A DNA stretch of 5,844 nucleotides from JBDSTZ01 sp039927975 (GTDB taxonomy: Bacteria; Pseudomonadota; Gammaproteobacteria; Burkholderiales; Burkholderiaceae_D): contig JBDSTZ010000405.1 in NCBI GenBank assembly GCA_039927975.1, forward strand, positions 1 through 5,844, given 5' to 3'. The notes under the pieces are model-generated. The model ran no database searches. It worked only from the letters and a program-made list of their open reading frames with translations, and had not been told where the DNA came from. How positions within the stretch are numbered: position 1 is the first letter of the stretch; each line of letters opens with the position of its first letter. Below are positions 1-5,844 of the stretch, piece after piece. The position numbers were made by a program, and so were the translations under genes.

Positions 1-39
1 GGCGCCGCGGCGCGCCTGCTGGCCGCGCGGCGTGGATCA

Positions 40-180
40 TCAATAATGGTCGTACTGGAAAGGAGTGTACTTCAGGCGGCCCTGTTTTTGCAGGGCATGG
101 CGTGCCGGCAGCCTGCTAGCGGACGGCAGGCAGGGCGCGAAAGGCCGGCGATTGCGAACTGAACTCGCGCAGCACCGCAT
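40..180 (-). other. Orphan minus-strand reading frame with a protein-like C-terminal tail
   Basis: This short frame (46 codons from an ATG at 180 to TGA at 42-40) overlaps the end of the 116-481 gene in another frame. Its last 17 residues read LQKQGRLKYTPFQYDHY. They are written with codons that look genuinely coding (CTG, CAG, GGC, CGC, AAG, TAC, TTC, GAC), whereas the upstream half is Arg/Cys/Ser-rich and looks like a shadow of the overlapping gene. I recognise no family. It may be the displaced true C-terminus of the 116-481 gene after a frameshift, the remnant of a gene lost by deletion, or chance. There is no good ribosome binding site at 180, so I do not call it an independent gene. The rest of positions 1-115 shows no supportable gene on either strand. 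A plus-strand frame open from base 1 to a TGA at 160-162 could be the end of a gene lying further left. Confidence 0.2.
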
Positions 181-481
181 CGATCAAGCCATCCTTGTGG
201 AGGTCGAGCGCGGGTGGATCGGCGCGCTCGGCTGAGGCTTCGAGCAATTGCGCTTCGGCCAGTGTGCTGACCCGCACCGAGGCGATCACACCGTGTTCGG
301 GCGCGTTGGCGGCGCCGTGAAAGCGCAGGCGGAATGACTTGTCGAGCACAAACTTGCCATTGACGAGCGAGTGGATACCCACGTCGTGAATGACATGATC
401 GATGACGACAGCAGCACGGCCGGCGACCTGCGAACGGTCGCAACTGCGCCTGCGCGTGAACAGCGCTTTGAGCGAACCCAT
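116..481 (-). CDS. Hypothetical protein, 121 aa, unknown function
   Basis: I do not recognise this protein. It has 121 residues counted from the ATG at 481. That start is preferred because AGGGA (plus-strand 488-492) sits six bases upstream; a TTG at 487 in the same frame would add only two residues. Codon use is typical of the window, with G or C dominating third positions, which supports a real gene. The N-terminus is basic and Arg-rich (FTRRRSCDRSQ). A central stretch (about residues 24-57) alternates hydrophobic and polar residues as a beta-rich domain would, with VIDHVIHDVGIHSLVNGKF followed by LRLRFHG. An acidic, helical-looking C-terminal half follows. There is no signal peptide, membrane segment or metal-binding cysteine cluster, so it is probably cytoplasmic. 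It is transcribed away from the DUF2339 gene across an AT-rich region. The C-terminus (FRALPAVR) ends abruptly near a protein-like tail in another frame, so a frameshift is possible. Confidence 0.6.
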   Translation of the reverse strand: MGSLKALFTRRRSCDRSQVAGRAAVVIDHVIHDVGIHSLVNGKFVLDKSFRLRFHGAANAPEHGVIASVRVSTLAEAQLLEASAERADPPALDLHKDGLIDAVLREFSSQSPAFRALPAVR

Positions 482-530
482 TGACAATCCCTAGCGAGGA
501 TGACTTCGTTATGATTTTTATATTGCGAAT

Positions 531-557
531 GTTATATGACTCGCCTGTATTTATCAA
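531..557 (-). promoter_or_regulatory. Candidate sigma-70-type promoter for the hypothetical gene
   Basis: On the minus strand TTGATA (plus 557-552) matches the -35 consensus at five of six positions. TATAAC (plus 536-531) matches the -10 consensus at five of six. The spacer is only 15 bases, shorter than the usual 16-18, which weakens the call. Transcription would start about 45 bases upstream of the ATG at 481. This is inferred from sequence alone. Confidence 0.3.
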
Positions 558-593
558 ACATTTTTTTAAGGTGTCACCTATCCAAACTACAGG
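544..593. repeat. Inverted repeat CCTGTA ... TACAGG flanking the palindrome
   Basis: CCTGTA at 544-549 is the exact reverse complement of TACAGG at 588-593. The two arms enclose 38 bases that include the T-run and the AGGTGTCACCT palindrome. An 8-base direct repeat, TTATATGA, also lies at 532-539 and 596-603, just outside the arms. Together they give the region a roughly symmetric look, but six-base arms are weak evidence. Confidence 0.2.
569..579. promoter_or_regulatory. 11-base palindrome AGGTGTCACCT, candidate operator
   Basis: AGGTG and CACCT form a perfect inverted repeat around a single T, in the middle of the divergent intergenic region just after a run of seven T residues. It lies upstream of both gene starts and close to the candidate leftward -35 box, a usual place for a dimeric repressor or activator to bind. 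I cannot assign a regulator family, and a palindrome of this length can occur by chance. Confidence 0.25.
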
Positions 594-687
594 TTTTATA
601 TGATGAATCTTTTGCTTTTCTGATATTACAATCCATTCAAACGCGCACACTCTGCGGCGTCCGCCCTGGACTTTTGAAAGGATCCTG

Positions 688-3600
688 ATGGATTTCATCC
701 TGTTCTGCGTCGCCGTGGTGTTGTTTATTATGCTGTTCTCGACCCGCAGCCGGGTCGCAAAACTCGATCGCGAACTGCAGTCGGCGCGCAACACGCTCGA
801 CTGGCTGATCCAGCAAGGGGCCGAGCGGAGCGCGCGGGAAAAGGCCGCGCCGGTTTCGCGCGACGAACATGTGCCGGCAGCGCAGGCGCCAGTCCCGCGC
901 GAGGTGGTCCCGCCCGACGCGGTGCCCACCGTGCCCGCGCCGCCAGTGGCAAGGCCGCCCGCGCCAACCGTGCCGGCAGCGCCAGCCGCCCCGCCGGATC
1001 AGCAATGGCACAGTGTGGCACCCGCGCCGGTGCCGCCAGTATGGAAGCCGAAACCGCAACTGGGACCGCAGCCCGGGTTACAGCCAAAGCCAGAGCCACA
1101 GTCAGAACCACAGTCAGAACCACCGCCAGAACCACAGTCAGAACCACAGCCAGAACCACAGCAGTGGACCGAACCGCGTTATGCCCCATCGTCGTCAACG
1201 GCCGGGTTCAGCGCCATCACCACCTGGCTGTTCAAGGGTAACCCGGTGGCCAAACTGGGCCTGCTGATCCTCTTCATTGGCGTGAGCTTCCTGCTCAAAT
1301 ACGCGGCCGAACGCGTCACCGTGCCGATCGAACTGCGCCTGGCCGGCATCGTGCTCGCCGATATCGGCCTGCTGCTGTGGGGCTGGCGCATCCGCGAGAG
1401 ACGGCGCGACATCAGCCTGCCGGTGCAAGGCGCCGCGCTCGGCATCCTGATGCTGGTCACCTTCGGCGCCTTCCGCCTGTATCACCTGATCCCCTCAAGC
1501 ATGGCCTTCGGCCTGCTGTTCGCCCTGACCGCCTTCACCTGCCTGCTGTCGGTGCTGCAAAACGCGGTCTGGCTGGCGGTGTTCGGCATCGTCGGCGGCT
1601 TCGTCTCGCCGATCCTCACCTCGACCGGACAAGGCAGCCATATCGCCCTTTTTTCGTATTACGCGCTGCTCAACGCCGGCATCCTGGCGATCGCCGTCAA
1701 GCGCGCGTGGCGCGCCCTGAACCTGCTCGGCTTTGCCTTCACCTTCGTGATCGGCACCGCCTGGGGTGTGCTCAAATACGCGCCCGGCACCGACTATCTG
1801 TCGACCCAGTTGTTCCTGCTGCTGTTCTTCGCCTACTACGTCTCCATCGCCCTGCTGTTCGCCGCCAGGCAGGACTCCAGCCTGAAAAACTACGTCGACG
1901 CCACCCTGGTGTTCGGCACCCCGCTGGTCGCTTTCGGCCTGCAGCTTGGCCTGATGAAGGACCGGCAGTTCGGCAACGCATTCTCGGCGCTCGGTTTCGG
2001 CATGTTCTACGCCGCGCTGGCGCTGCTGCTGTGGCGTCGCCATGGGACCCGCTTCAAGATGCTGGTCGAATCCTTCCTCGCGATGGGACTCGTGTTCGGC
2101 ACCCTGGCGCTGCCGTTCGCCCTCGATGGCCGCTGGACCTCGGCCGCCTGGGCGCTCGAAGGCGCCGGCGTGGTTTGGATCGGGCTGCGTCAGAAGCAGC
2201 CGCTGACCTGGATGTTCGGCCTGCTGGTGCAAGTGGGGGCCTGGTTCTCCTTCATCGGCGCCATCAGCGGACTCGATCCCGTCGCGGCGCAGCAATCGAA
2301 TCTGTGGCTCGGCTTCCTGCTGCTGGCCGGCACGGCCTTCTTCATGGCCACCAATTTCAGGCGCCAGCTTGTGGATGACCGGGAACCCGTATTCCCGCTC
2401 GCCGCCAGCTTCCTGGTGCTGGCGACGATATGGCTGATGGCCGGCACCTGGACCGAAATCTTCCTGCGCACGAGCGGCGTCACGCAGGCCAATCTGCTCG
2501 CCGCCAGCGGCCTGGCGGTCGGGGTGCTGCTGGCAGTGATCGCCGCGCGCCTGCAATGGACCATGGCGCGCTCGATCGCGCTGGCCGCGCAAGTCGTCGC
2601 CGGCGCCGAGCTGCTGTACCTCGCGGTCACGCAATGGGGCTGGTTCAACGCGCCGGCCAGCCTGTCCGAACGGCCGCTGCTGGGCGCCTTGCTGATCGGC
2701 GCTGGCGCCTGCTTCAGCAGCTACCAGTTGCAGCGCCACGCCGACAATGAAACGCCGCACTTCGCGCGCCCCTTGCTGGCATGGTCAGCGTTCTGGTGGT
2801 TCGGGCCAATCCTCAACGCGCTGTCGGGCTACCTTGCAATGGCGACGAGCGCCCACTTTTCCGACGCCGGCTGGAGCGCGATATACGCGTCGTTCGTGGC
2901 GGCATCCGCCCTTGCCTTCGCCTGGCTGGCGCGGCGCCTGCGTTGGGACGCACTGCGCTGGCTCAGCGTGAGCAACTGGATCATGCTGGTGTTGTCGCTC
3001 GGCGCGGCCCTGTGGCTGTTGTTCGTCCTCGACACCCTACCCACCGCGCTCGAATGGAGCGCGCTGGCGGCGGTGCTGATCGTCGGCGAGGCGCTGCTGC
3101 GCCTGTGGCCGGCGAGCGGCTGGCGCATCGCCGAGTGGCCCTTGCGCCTGCTGCACCTGGTGCGCAGCGCCGGCCCCTGGCTGATGTTGTGGAAGGTCGG
3201 TGAACTGCTGATCTCGCGCTGGCTGGGCGGCAGCATGGCGCAGCGCGCACTGCTGGCCGACAGCGGCTGGGTGGTGAGCGGAAGCTGGGCCAACTACCTG
3301 CCGGCGTGGGCCATGGTGCTGGTTGTCGCCTGGCTGATCCGCCGCAGCAGCGCCGAACGCTGGCCGGTCGCGCCGATCGCCGGCTGGTACCGCCAGATCC
3401 TGATTCCGGCGGCGACTCTCGGCGCGCTGCTGGTGGCCGTGTTGTGGAACCTGCGCCAGAACGGCGCGATGGCGCCGTTGCCCTACGTGCCGGTGCTGAA
3501 CCCGCTCGACCTGAGCAGCGCGTTCGCCCTGCTGCTCGGCGTGGCCTGCTACCGCATGATGGTCGCCGACACCGGCGAGCACGCGGCGCGCCGCCAAATA

Positions 3601-3993
3601 CTGGCACGCGTGCCGATGACCGGCGCGGTATTGGCCTACCTGTGGTTCAATCTGATGCTGCTGCGTTCGGCCTCGCACTACCTGGGCATCGACTACCGCT
3701 TCGGCGCCATGTTCGCCTCGCAGTTCGTGCAGGCGATGCTGTGCCTGGTGTGGAGCGTGACCGCGCTGCTGCTGATGCGACTTGGCGCCAGCGGCGGTGC
3801 ACGCAGCCGCTGGATCACGGGCGGCGGCTTGCTGGCCCTGGTGGTGGCCAAGCTGTTCCTGGTCGACCTGTCGGACGCCGCCAGCATGGGCCGCATCGTT
3901 TCCTTCGTCGGCGTCGGTCTGCTGATGGTGGCGATCGGCTACCTGGCGCCGTTCCCGTCAAAGAGTGAAACGACCGCGCAGGCGGCGGCATGA
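688..3993 (+). CDS. DUF2339 family polytopic inner-membrane protein
   Basis: This is a 1101-residue inner-membrane protein of the DUF2339 family, whose function is not established. It opens with one membrane segment (about residues 2-18), then a short charged helix that could form a coiled coil (22-45). A long Pro/Ala-rich linker (about 52-165) follows and ends in EPQS repeats. From about residue 186 to the end it is almost continuous hydrophobic helices, roughly two dozen or more. Family-like motifs are GNPVAKLGLLILFIGVSFLL (184-203), GGFVSPILTSTGQGSHIALF (303-322), the RWTSAAWALEGAGVVWIGLR region (482-501), and LFLVDLSDAASMGRIVSFVG near the C-terminus (1056-1075). The start is the ATG after GAAAGGA (676-682). 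The TGA stop overlaps a possible upstream start of the DUF3999 gene. No catalytic motif is obvious. The family call is strong; a role in envelope maintenance or transport is only inference. Confidence 0.9.
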   Translation: MDFILFCVAVVLFIMLFSTRSRVAKLDRELQSARNTLDWLIQQGAERSAREKAAPVSRDEHVPAAQAPVPREVVPPDAVPTVPAPPVARPPAPTVPAAPAAPPDQQWHSVAPAPVPPVWKPKPQLGPQPGLQPKPEPQSEPQSEPPPEPQSEPQPEPQQWTEPRYAPSSSTAGFSAITTWLFKGNPVAKLGLLILFIGVSFLLKYAAERVTVPIELRLAGIVLADIGLLLWGWRIRERRRDISLPVQGAALGILMLVTFGAFRLYHLIPSSMAFGLLFALTAFTCLLSVLQNAVWLAVFGIVGGFVSPILTSTGQGSHIALFSYYALLNAGILAIAVKRAWRALNLLGFAFTFVIGTAWGVLKYAPGTDYLSTQLFLLLFFAYYVSIALLFAARQDSSLKNYVDATLVFGTPLVAFGLQLGLMKDRQFGNAFSALGFGMFYAALALLLWRRHGTRFKMLVESFLAMGLVFGTLALPFALDGRWTSAAWALEGAGVVWIGLRQKQPLTWMFGLLVQVGAWFSFIGAISGLDPVAAQQSNLWLGFLLLAGTAFFMATNFRRQLVDDREPVFPLAASFLVLATIWLMAGTWTEIFLRTSGVTQANLLAASGLAVGVLLAVIAARLQWTMARSIALAAQVVAGAELLYLAVTQWGWFNAPASLSERPLLGALLIGAGACFSSYQLQRHADNETPHFARPLLAWSAFWWFGPILNALSGYLAMATSAHFSDAGWSAIYASFVAASALAFAWLARRLRWDALRWLSVSNWIMLVLSLGAALWLLFVLDTLPTALEWSALAAVLIVGEALLRLWPASGWRIAEWPLRLLHLVRSAGPWLMLWKVGELLISRWLGGSMAQRALLADSGWVVSGSWANYLPAWAMVLVVAWLIRRSSAERWPVAPIAGWYRQILIPAATLGALLVAVLWNLRQNGAMAPLPYVPVLNPLDLSSAFALLLGVACYRMMVADTGEHAARRQILARVPMTGAVLAYLWFNLMLLRSASHYLGIDYRFGAMFASQFVQAMLCLVWSVTALLLMRLGASGGARSRWITGGGLLALVVAKLFLVDLSDAASMGRIVSFVGVGLLMVAIGYLAPFPSKSETTAQAAA
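1093..1161 (+). repeat. In-frame 12-base tandem repeat (EPQS units) in the DUF2339 linker
   Basis: About five and three-quarter copies of a 12-base unit, consensus GAACCACAGTCA, run in frame and encode EPQS, EPQS, EPPP, EPQS, EPQP, EPQ (residues 136-158). The units differ by only one to three bases. They use CCA, TCA and GAA, which are A-ending codons uncommon in the rest of this GC-rich gene. The near-identity of the units points to recent duplication by slippage. Gain or loss of whole units would keep the frame and only change the linker length. Confidence 0.85.
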
Positions 3994-4006
3994 CGCATGA
4001 CCGATC

Positions 4007-4012
4007 GAGGAG
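4007..4012 (+). promoter_or_regulatory. Ribosome binding site GAGGAG that sets the DUF3999 start
   Basis: GAGGAG lies seven bases before the ATG at 4020, which is near-ideal spacing. The in-frame alternative ATG at 3990 overlaps the DUF2339 stop as ATGA and has no comparable site upstream (GCGCAGGCGGCGGC), so 4020 is the better start. The 4020 start also gives a cleaner signal peptide. Confidence 0.65.
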
Positions 4013-4019
4013 CCGGGCA

Positions 4020-5450
4020 ATGAGGCATGTGATGAAACGTCGCGCGGGCACGATGCTGGTGGCGCTGCTGATGGCGCTGGGCTGCGCGAGCGCCGTGGCG
4101 GCGGACACCCCGGCCGAGTATTCCCACCTGCTGCCGCTGACCGTCAGCGGCAAGGACGCGCTGTCCCAGATGCGCCTGCCGCAGGCGGTCTACCTGCACG
4201 CGCGCAGCGCCAGCCTTGACGACCTGCGGGTGTTCGACGCGCGCGGTGTGCCGCTGCCGTTCACGCTGACGCAACCGGCGCCGCAGGCGCAGACCAATTA
4301 TCGCAAGCTGCCGGTCAAGATCTTTCCTGTGTTCGGCGACGAGACCGGACGCGAACAGGCCGGCGCCAATCTCGACATCCGCACCTCGGCCGACGGCGCG
4401 GTGCTGTCGGTGACGACCCGCAGCGCGCCGGGCAAGCCGGCGTCCGCGCAACTGCGCGCACTGGTGCTCGACCTGCGCCGCGCCGACGCGCCGCCGATCG
4501 ACGCCCTCACCTTCACCCTGCCGCCCGGCGCCACCAACTACAGCGCGCGGGTCGAACTGGAAGTGAGCGACGACATGAAGGCGTGGGAAACCGTGGCCTA
4601 CACCTCGCTGACCTGGCTGGTCAACGCCGACGTCGACACACTGGCCAACAACCACATCGAATTTTCGGCGCGGCGCTTGCGTTACGCGCGCCTGCGCTGG
4701 CACGAGGGCAATCCGATCCAGTTCGCCGCCATCGTCGCCGACGCGCCCGACTACAGGCAAGCGCCACCCCAGCGCGAACAACTGGTACTCGCACCTGCGC
4801 CCGGCAAGCTCGCCGGCGACCTGGTGTACCAGTCCGCGTCCGCCATTCCGGTGCAATCGATCGGCCTGCAGTTCACCGAACCGAATATCGTCATGCCGGC
4901 GGCGCTCGGCCAGTACGTCGAGCTGCCGCGCCGCCAGGCCGGGGCGCCGACCACTTTCGACTTTCGCGCCAACGTGCGCGCCACCTTCTTTTCGCTCAGT
5001 CAGGGCGGCCGGCAGCGCGCCTCGGGCGACGTCAGCGTGAGCGACATCCATGCGCCGCAATGGGTGCTGCGTCCACTCGGCGGCGCCGCTGCCCGGCCTT
5101 CACTGCGCCTGTCCTGGACCCCGGCCACGCTGATCTTCATGGCCAACAGCCACGCGCCTTACCGCCTGGCGTTCGGGCGCGAGCAGGCCGCGTCGGCGCG
5201 CCAGCCGCTGTCTCAGGTGGCGCCCGGTTTCTCCGACGCCGAGCTGCAAGCGTTGGAGCAGGCAAGTCCGGGCGAGCTGCAGGTGCAGCACGCCGCGCCC
5301 CGGCCCGACGCCGTGTCCGAAGCCGCCCGCCTGTCCGGCGACACGCGCCAGCGCATGCTGATGCTGTGGGGCGTGCTGCTGCTTGGCCTGCTCATTCTCG
5401 GCGCGATGAGCTGGCGCCTGATCCGCCAGATGAAAGCGCCGCCGTCCTGA
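4020..5450 (+). CDS. DUF3999 family secreted, membrane-anchored protein
   Basis: This 476-residue protein belongs to the DUF3999 family, whose role is unknown. From the ATG at 4020 it begins with a basic stretch (MRHVMKRR) and a hydrophobic core (about 12-20), then an ASAVAA cleavage-like site near residue 28. A large periplasmic portion follows, and one membrane helix near the C-terminus (about 447-466) is followed by a basic cytoplasmic tail (RLIRQMK). Inside are features I associate with the family: VELEVSDDMKAWETVA (178-193), LRYARLRW (220-227) and APYRLAFG (379-386). The first two resemble strands of a discoidin-like or carbohydrate-binding beta-sandwich, which is inference. An in-frame ATG at 3990 would add ten residues and overlap the DUF2339 stop. 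The 26-base gap implies cotranscription and translation coupled to the DUF2339 gene, so the two proteins may form a membrane complex with a periplasmic sensing or binding part. Confidence 0.85.
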   Translation: MRHVMKRRAGTMLVALLMALGCASAVAADTPAEYSHLLPLTVSGKDALSQMRLPQAVYLHARSASLDDLRVFDARGVPLPFTLTQPAPQAQTNYRKLPVKIFPVFGDETGREQAGANLDIRTSADGAVLSVTTRSAPGKPASAQLRALVLDLRRADAPPIDALTFTLPPGATNYSARVELEVSDDMKAWETVAYTSLTWLVNADVDTLANNHIEFSARRLRYARLRWHEGNPIQFAAIVADAPDYRQAPPQREQLVLAPAPGKLAGDLVYQSASAIPVQSIGLQFTEPNIVMPAALGQYVELPRRQAGAPTTFDFRANVRATFFSLSQGGRQRASGDVSVSDIHAPQWVLRPLGGAAARPSLRLSWTPATLIFMANSHAPYRLAFGREQAASARQPLSQVAPGFSDAELQALEQASPGELQVQHAAPRPDAVSEAARLSGDTRQRMLMLWGVLLLGLLILGAMSWRLIRQMKAPPS

Positions 5451-5491
5451 TAACGTACACTGGCGCCACTGCTCTATCAAAGGACTACCCG
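5451..5491 (+). other. Short gap between the DUF3999 and DUF5329 genes
   Basis: The DUF3999 stop is followed directly by TAA, giving two stops in a row. An 8-base palindrome TGGCGCCA lies at 5461-5468 with no T-run after it, so it is not a rho-independent terminator. TACACT (5456-5461) resembles a -10 box, but there is no good -35 partner. Readthrough from the upstream genes is the simplest reading. Confidence 0.4.
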
Positions 5492-5844
5492 ATGACGTTT
5501 GTACGTTCCTGCTTCGCCTTCCTGTCCGCCGCAGTGCTCAGCGCGGCTGCCCACGCGGCCCCGCCGCAGGCTGAGATCAGCCACCTGCTCGACTACCTGG
5601 CCAAGTCCGGCTGCGAGTTCAATCGCAACGGCAGCTGGTACGCCGGGCCCACCGCGCGCGCGCACTTGCAGGACAAGGCGGATTACCTGGCCAAGCGCCA
5701 TCAGTTGCCCAGCGCCGAGGCCTTCATCAAGCTGGCCGCGACCGAGAGCAGCGTGAGCGGCAAGGCCTATCAAGTGCGCTGCGGCGCCGCCGCGCCGGTG
5801 CCCAGCGCCACCTGGCTGGGCGAGGAATTGAAGCGCTATCGCCA
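5492..5844 (+). CDS. DUF5329 / YfeK-like exported protein (3' end cut by window)
   Basis: The first 117 residues are visible and the reading frame runs off the right edge. The start ATG follows AAAGGA (5479-5484) by seven bases. A signal peptide (about residues 1-22) with the sequence SAAAHAA before PPQAE suggests export to the periplasm. The mature part matches my recollection of the DUF5329/YfeK family: EISHLLDYLAKSGCEFNRNG (28-47), AHLQDKADYLAKRH (57-70), AEAFIKLAATESSVSGK (75-91), YQVRCG (93-98) and TWLGEELKRYR (107-117). Cys41 and Cys97 are the only cysteines in the visible mature part and could form a disulfide. Family members are small, so few residues are probably missing. The function is unknown. 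The gene follows the DUF3999 stop by 41 bases with no terminator, so it may share the transcript, though a weak promoter of its own is not excluded. Confidence 0.8.
   Translation, partial: MTFVRSCFAFLSAAVLSAAAHAAPPQAEISHLLDYLAKSGCEFNRNGSWYAGPTARAHLQDKADYLAKRHQLPSAEAFIKLAATESSVSGKAYQVRCGAAAPVPSATWLGEELKRYR

Larger units (their letters stand above)
482..687. promoter_or_regulatory. AT-rich divergent intergenic region
   Basis: This 206-base gap between divergent genes is far richer in A and T than the flanking coding DNA, especially at 505-640. It must hold the promoters for both directions. Leftward, a plausible pair is TTGATA (552-557, minus strand) and TATAAC (531-536). Rightward, TACAAT (627-632) and TATGAT (599-604) resemble -10 boxes, but neither has a convincing -35 partner. 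An 11-base palindrome and a wider inverted repeat, listed separately, are candidate protein-binding sites. A GAAAGGA ribosome binding site (676-682) sits five bases before the DUF2339 start at 688. No terminator or structured RNA is evident. Confidence 0.6.

Noticed and set aside
79..96. Hairpin GCCCTG-TTTTTG-CAGGGC downstream of the 116-481 gene
   Set aside because: The stem has only six pairs and no T-run follows on the minus strand, so it is not convincing as a terminator.
481..515. TTGACA (481-486) and TATGAT (510-515) as a rightward promoter
   Set aside because: Both boxes look good, but the spacer is 23 bases, too long for a sigma-70 promoter.
600..623. Tiny upstream open frame MMNLLLF before the DUF2339 gene
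   Set aside because: It has only seven codons and a weak AGG site, no attenuator-like structures after it, and lies in AT-rich DNA where short frames arise by chance.
1377..2378. Plus-strand open frame of 333 codons overlapping the DUF2339 gene
   Set aside because: It is an Arg/Ala/Pro-rich out-of-frame translation lying wholly inside a well-supported gene.
1495..2760. Minus-strand open frame of 421 codons antisense to the DUF2339 gene
   Set aside because: It is a Gln/Glu/Arg/Gly-rich shadow created by the GC-rich codons of the sense gene, with no recognisable domain. The sense strand encodes clear membrane helices and family motifs.
4098..4112. Possible lipoprotein signal (ALGC) in the DUF3999 protein
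   Set aside because: The residues before the cysteine (A-L-G) do not fit the usual L-[AST]-[GA]-C lipobox, and a standard cleavage site (ASAVAA) follows. The C-terminal helix already provides an anchor.
3939..5060. Minus-strand open frame of 373 codons antisense to the DUF3999 gene
   Set aside because: Its Arg/His/Gln/Gly-rich composition is typical of antisense shadows in GC-rich DNA. The sense frame has a signal peptide, family motifs and a membrane anchor.

Overview
This 5.8 kb window comes from a GC-rich proteobacterial chromosome. The strong GC bias at third codon positions, the Shine-Dalgarno sites and the set of membrane and envelope genes fit a beta-proteobacterium of the Oxalobacteraceae type (Massilia/Duganella/Janthinobacterium-like). 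That assignment is inferred from gene content and style and has not been tested by a search. No RNA gene, insertion sequence, CRISPR array or phage gene is visible.

Layout: positions 1-115 hold no confident gene, though a minus-strand frame ending at 40 looks like an orphan protein C-terminus. Positions 116-481 (minus) encode a 121-residue protein of unknown function. Positions 482-687 are a strikingly AT-rich divergent intergenic region with candidate promoters, a short palindrome and a wider inverted repeat. From 688 to the right edge, three genes run on the plus strand. The first is a 1101-residue polytopic membrane protein of the DUF2339 family. The second is a 476-residue secreted, C-terminally anchored protein of the DUF3999 family. 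The third is a small exported DUF5329/YfeK-like protein cut by the window end.

The three plus-strand genes are packed with gaps of 26 and 41 bases and no visible terminator, so they are probably one transcription unit. DUF2339 and DUF3999 genes are known to occur side by side in proteobacteria, but neither has an established biochemical role. A reasonable inference is an inner-membrane protein with a periplasmic partner working on the cell envelope. The main oddities are an in-frame 12-base minisatellite coding for EPQS repeats in the DUF2339 linker, the AT-rich divergent promoter region, and a possible decayed or frameshifted gene end at the left edge. I see no clear evidence of a new defence or mobile system here.
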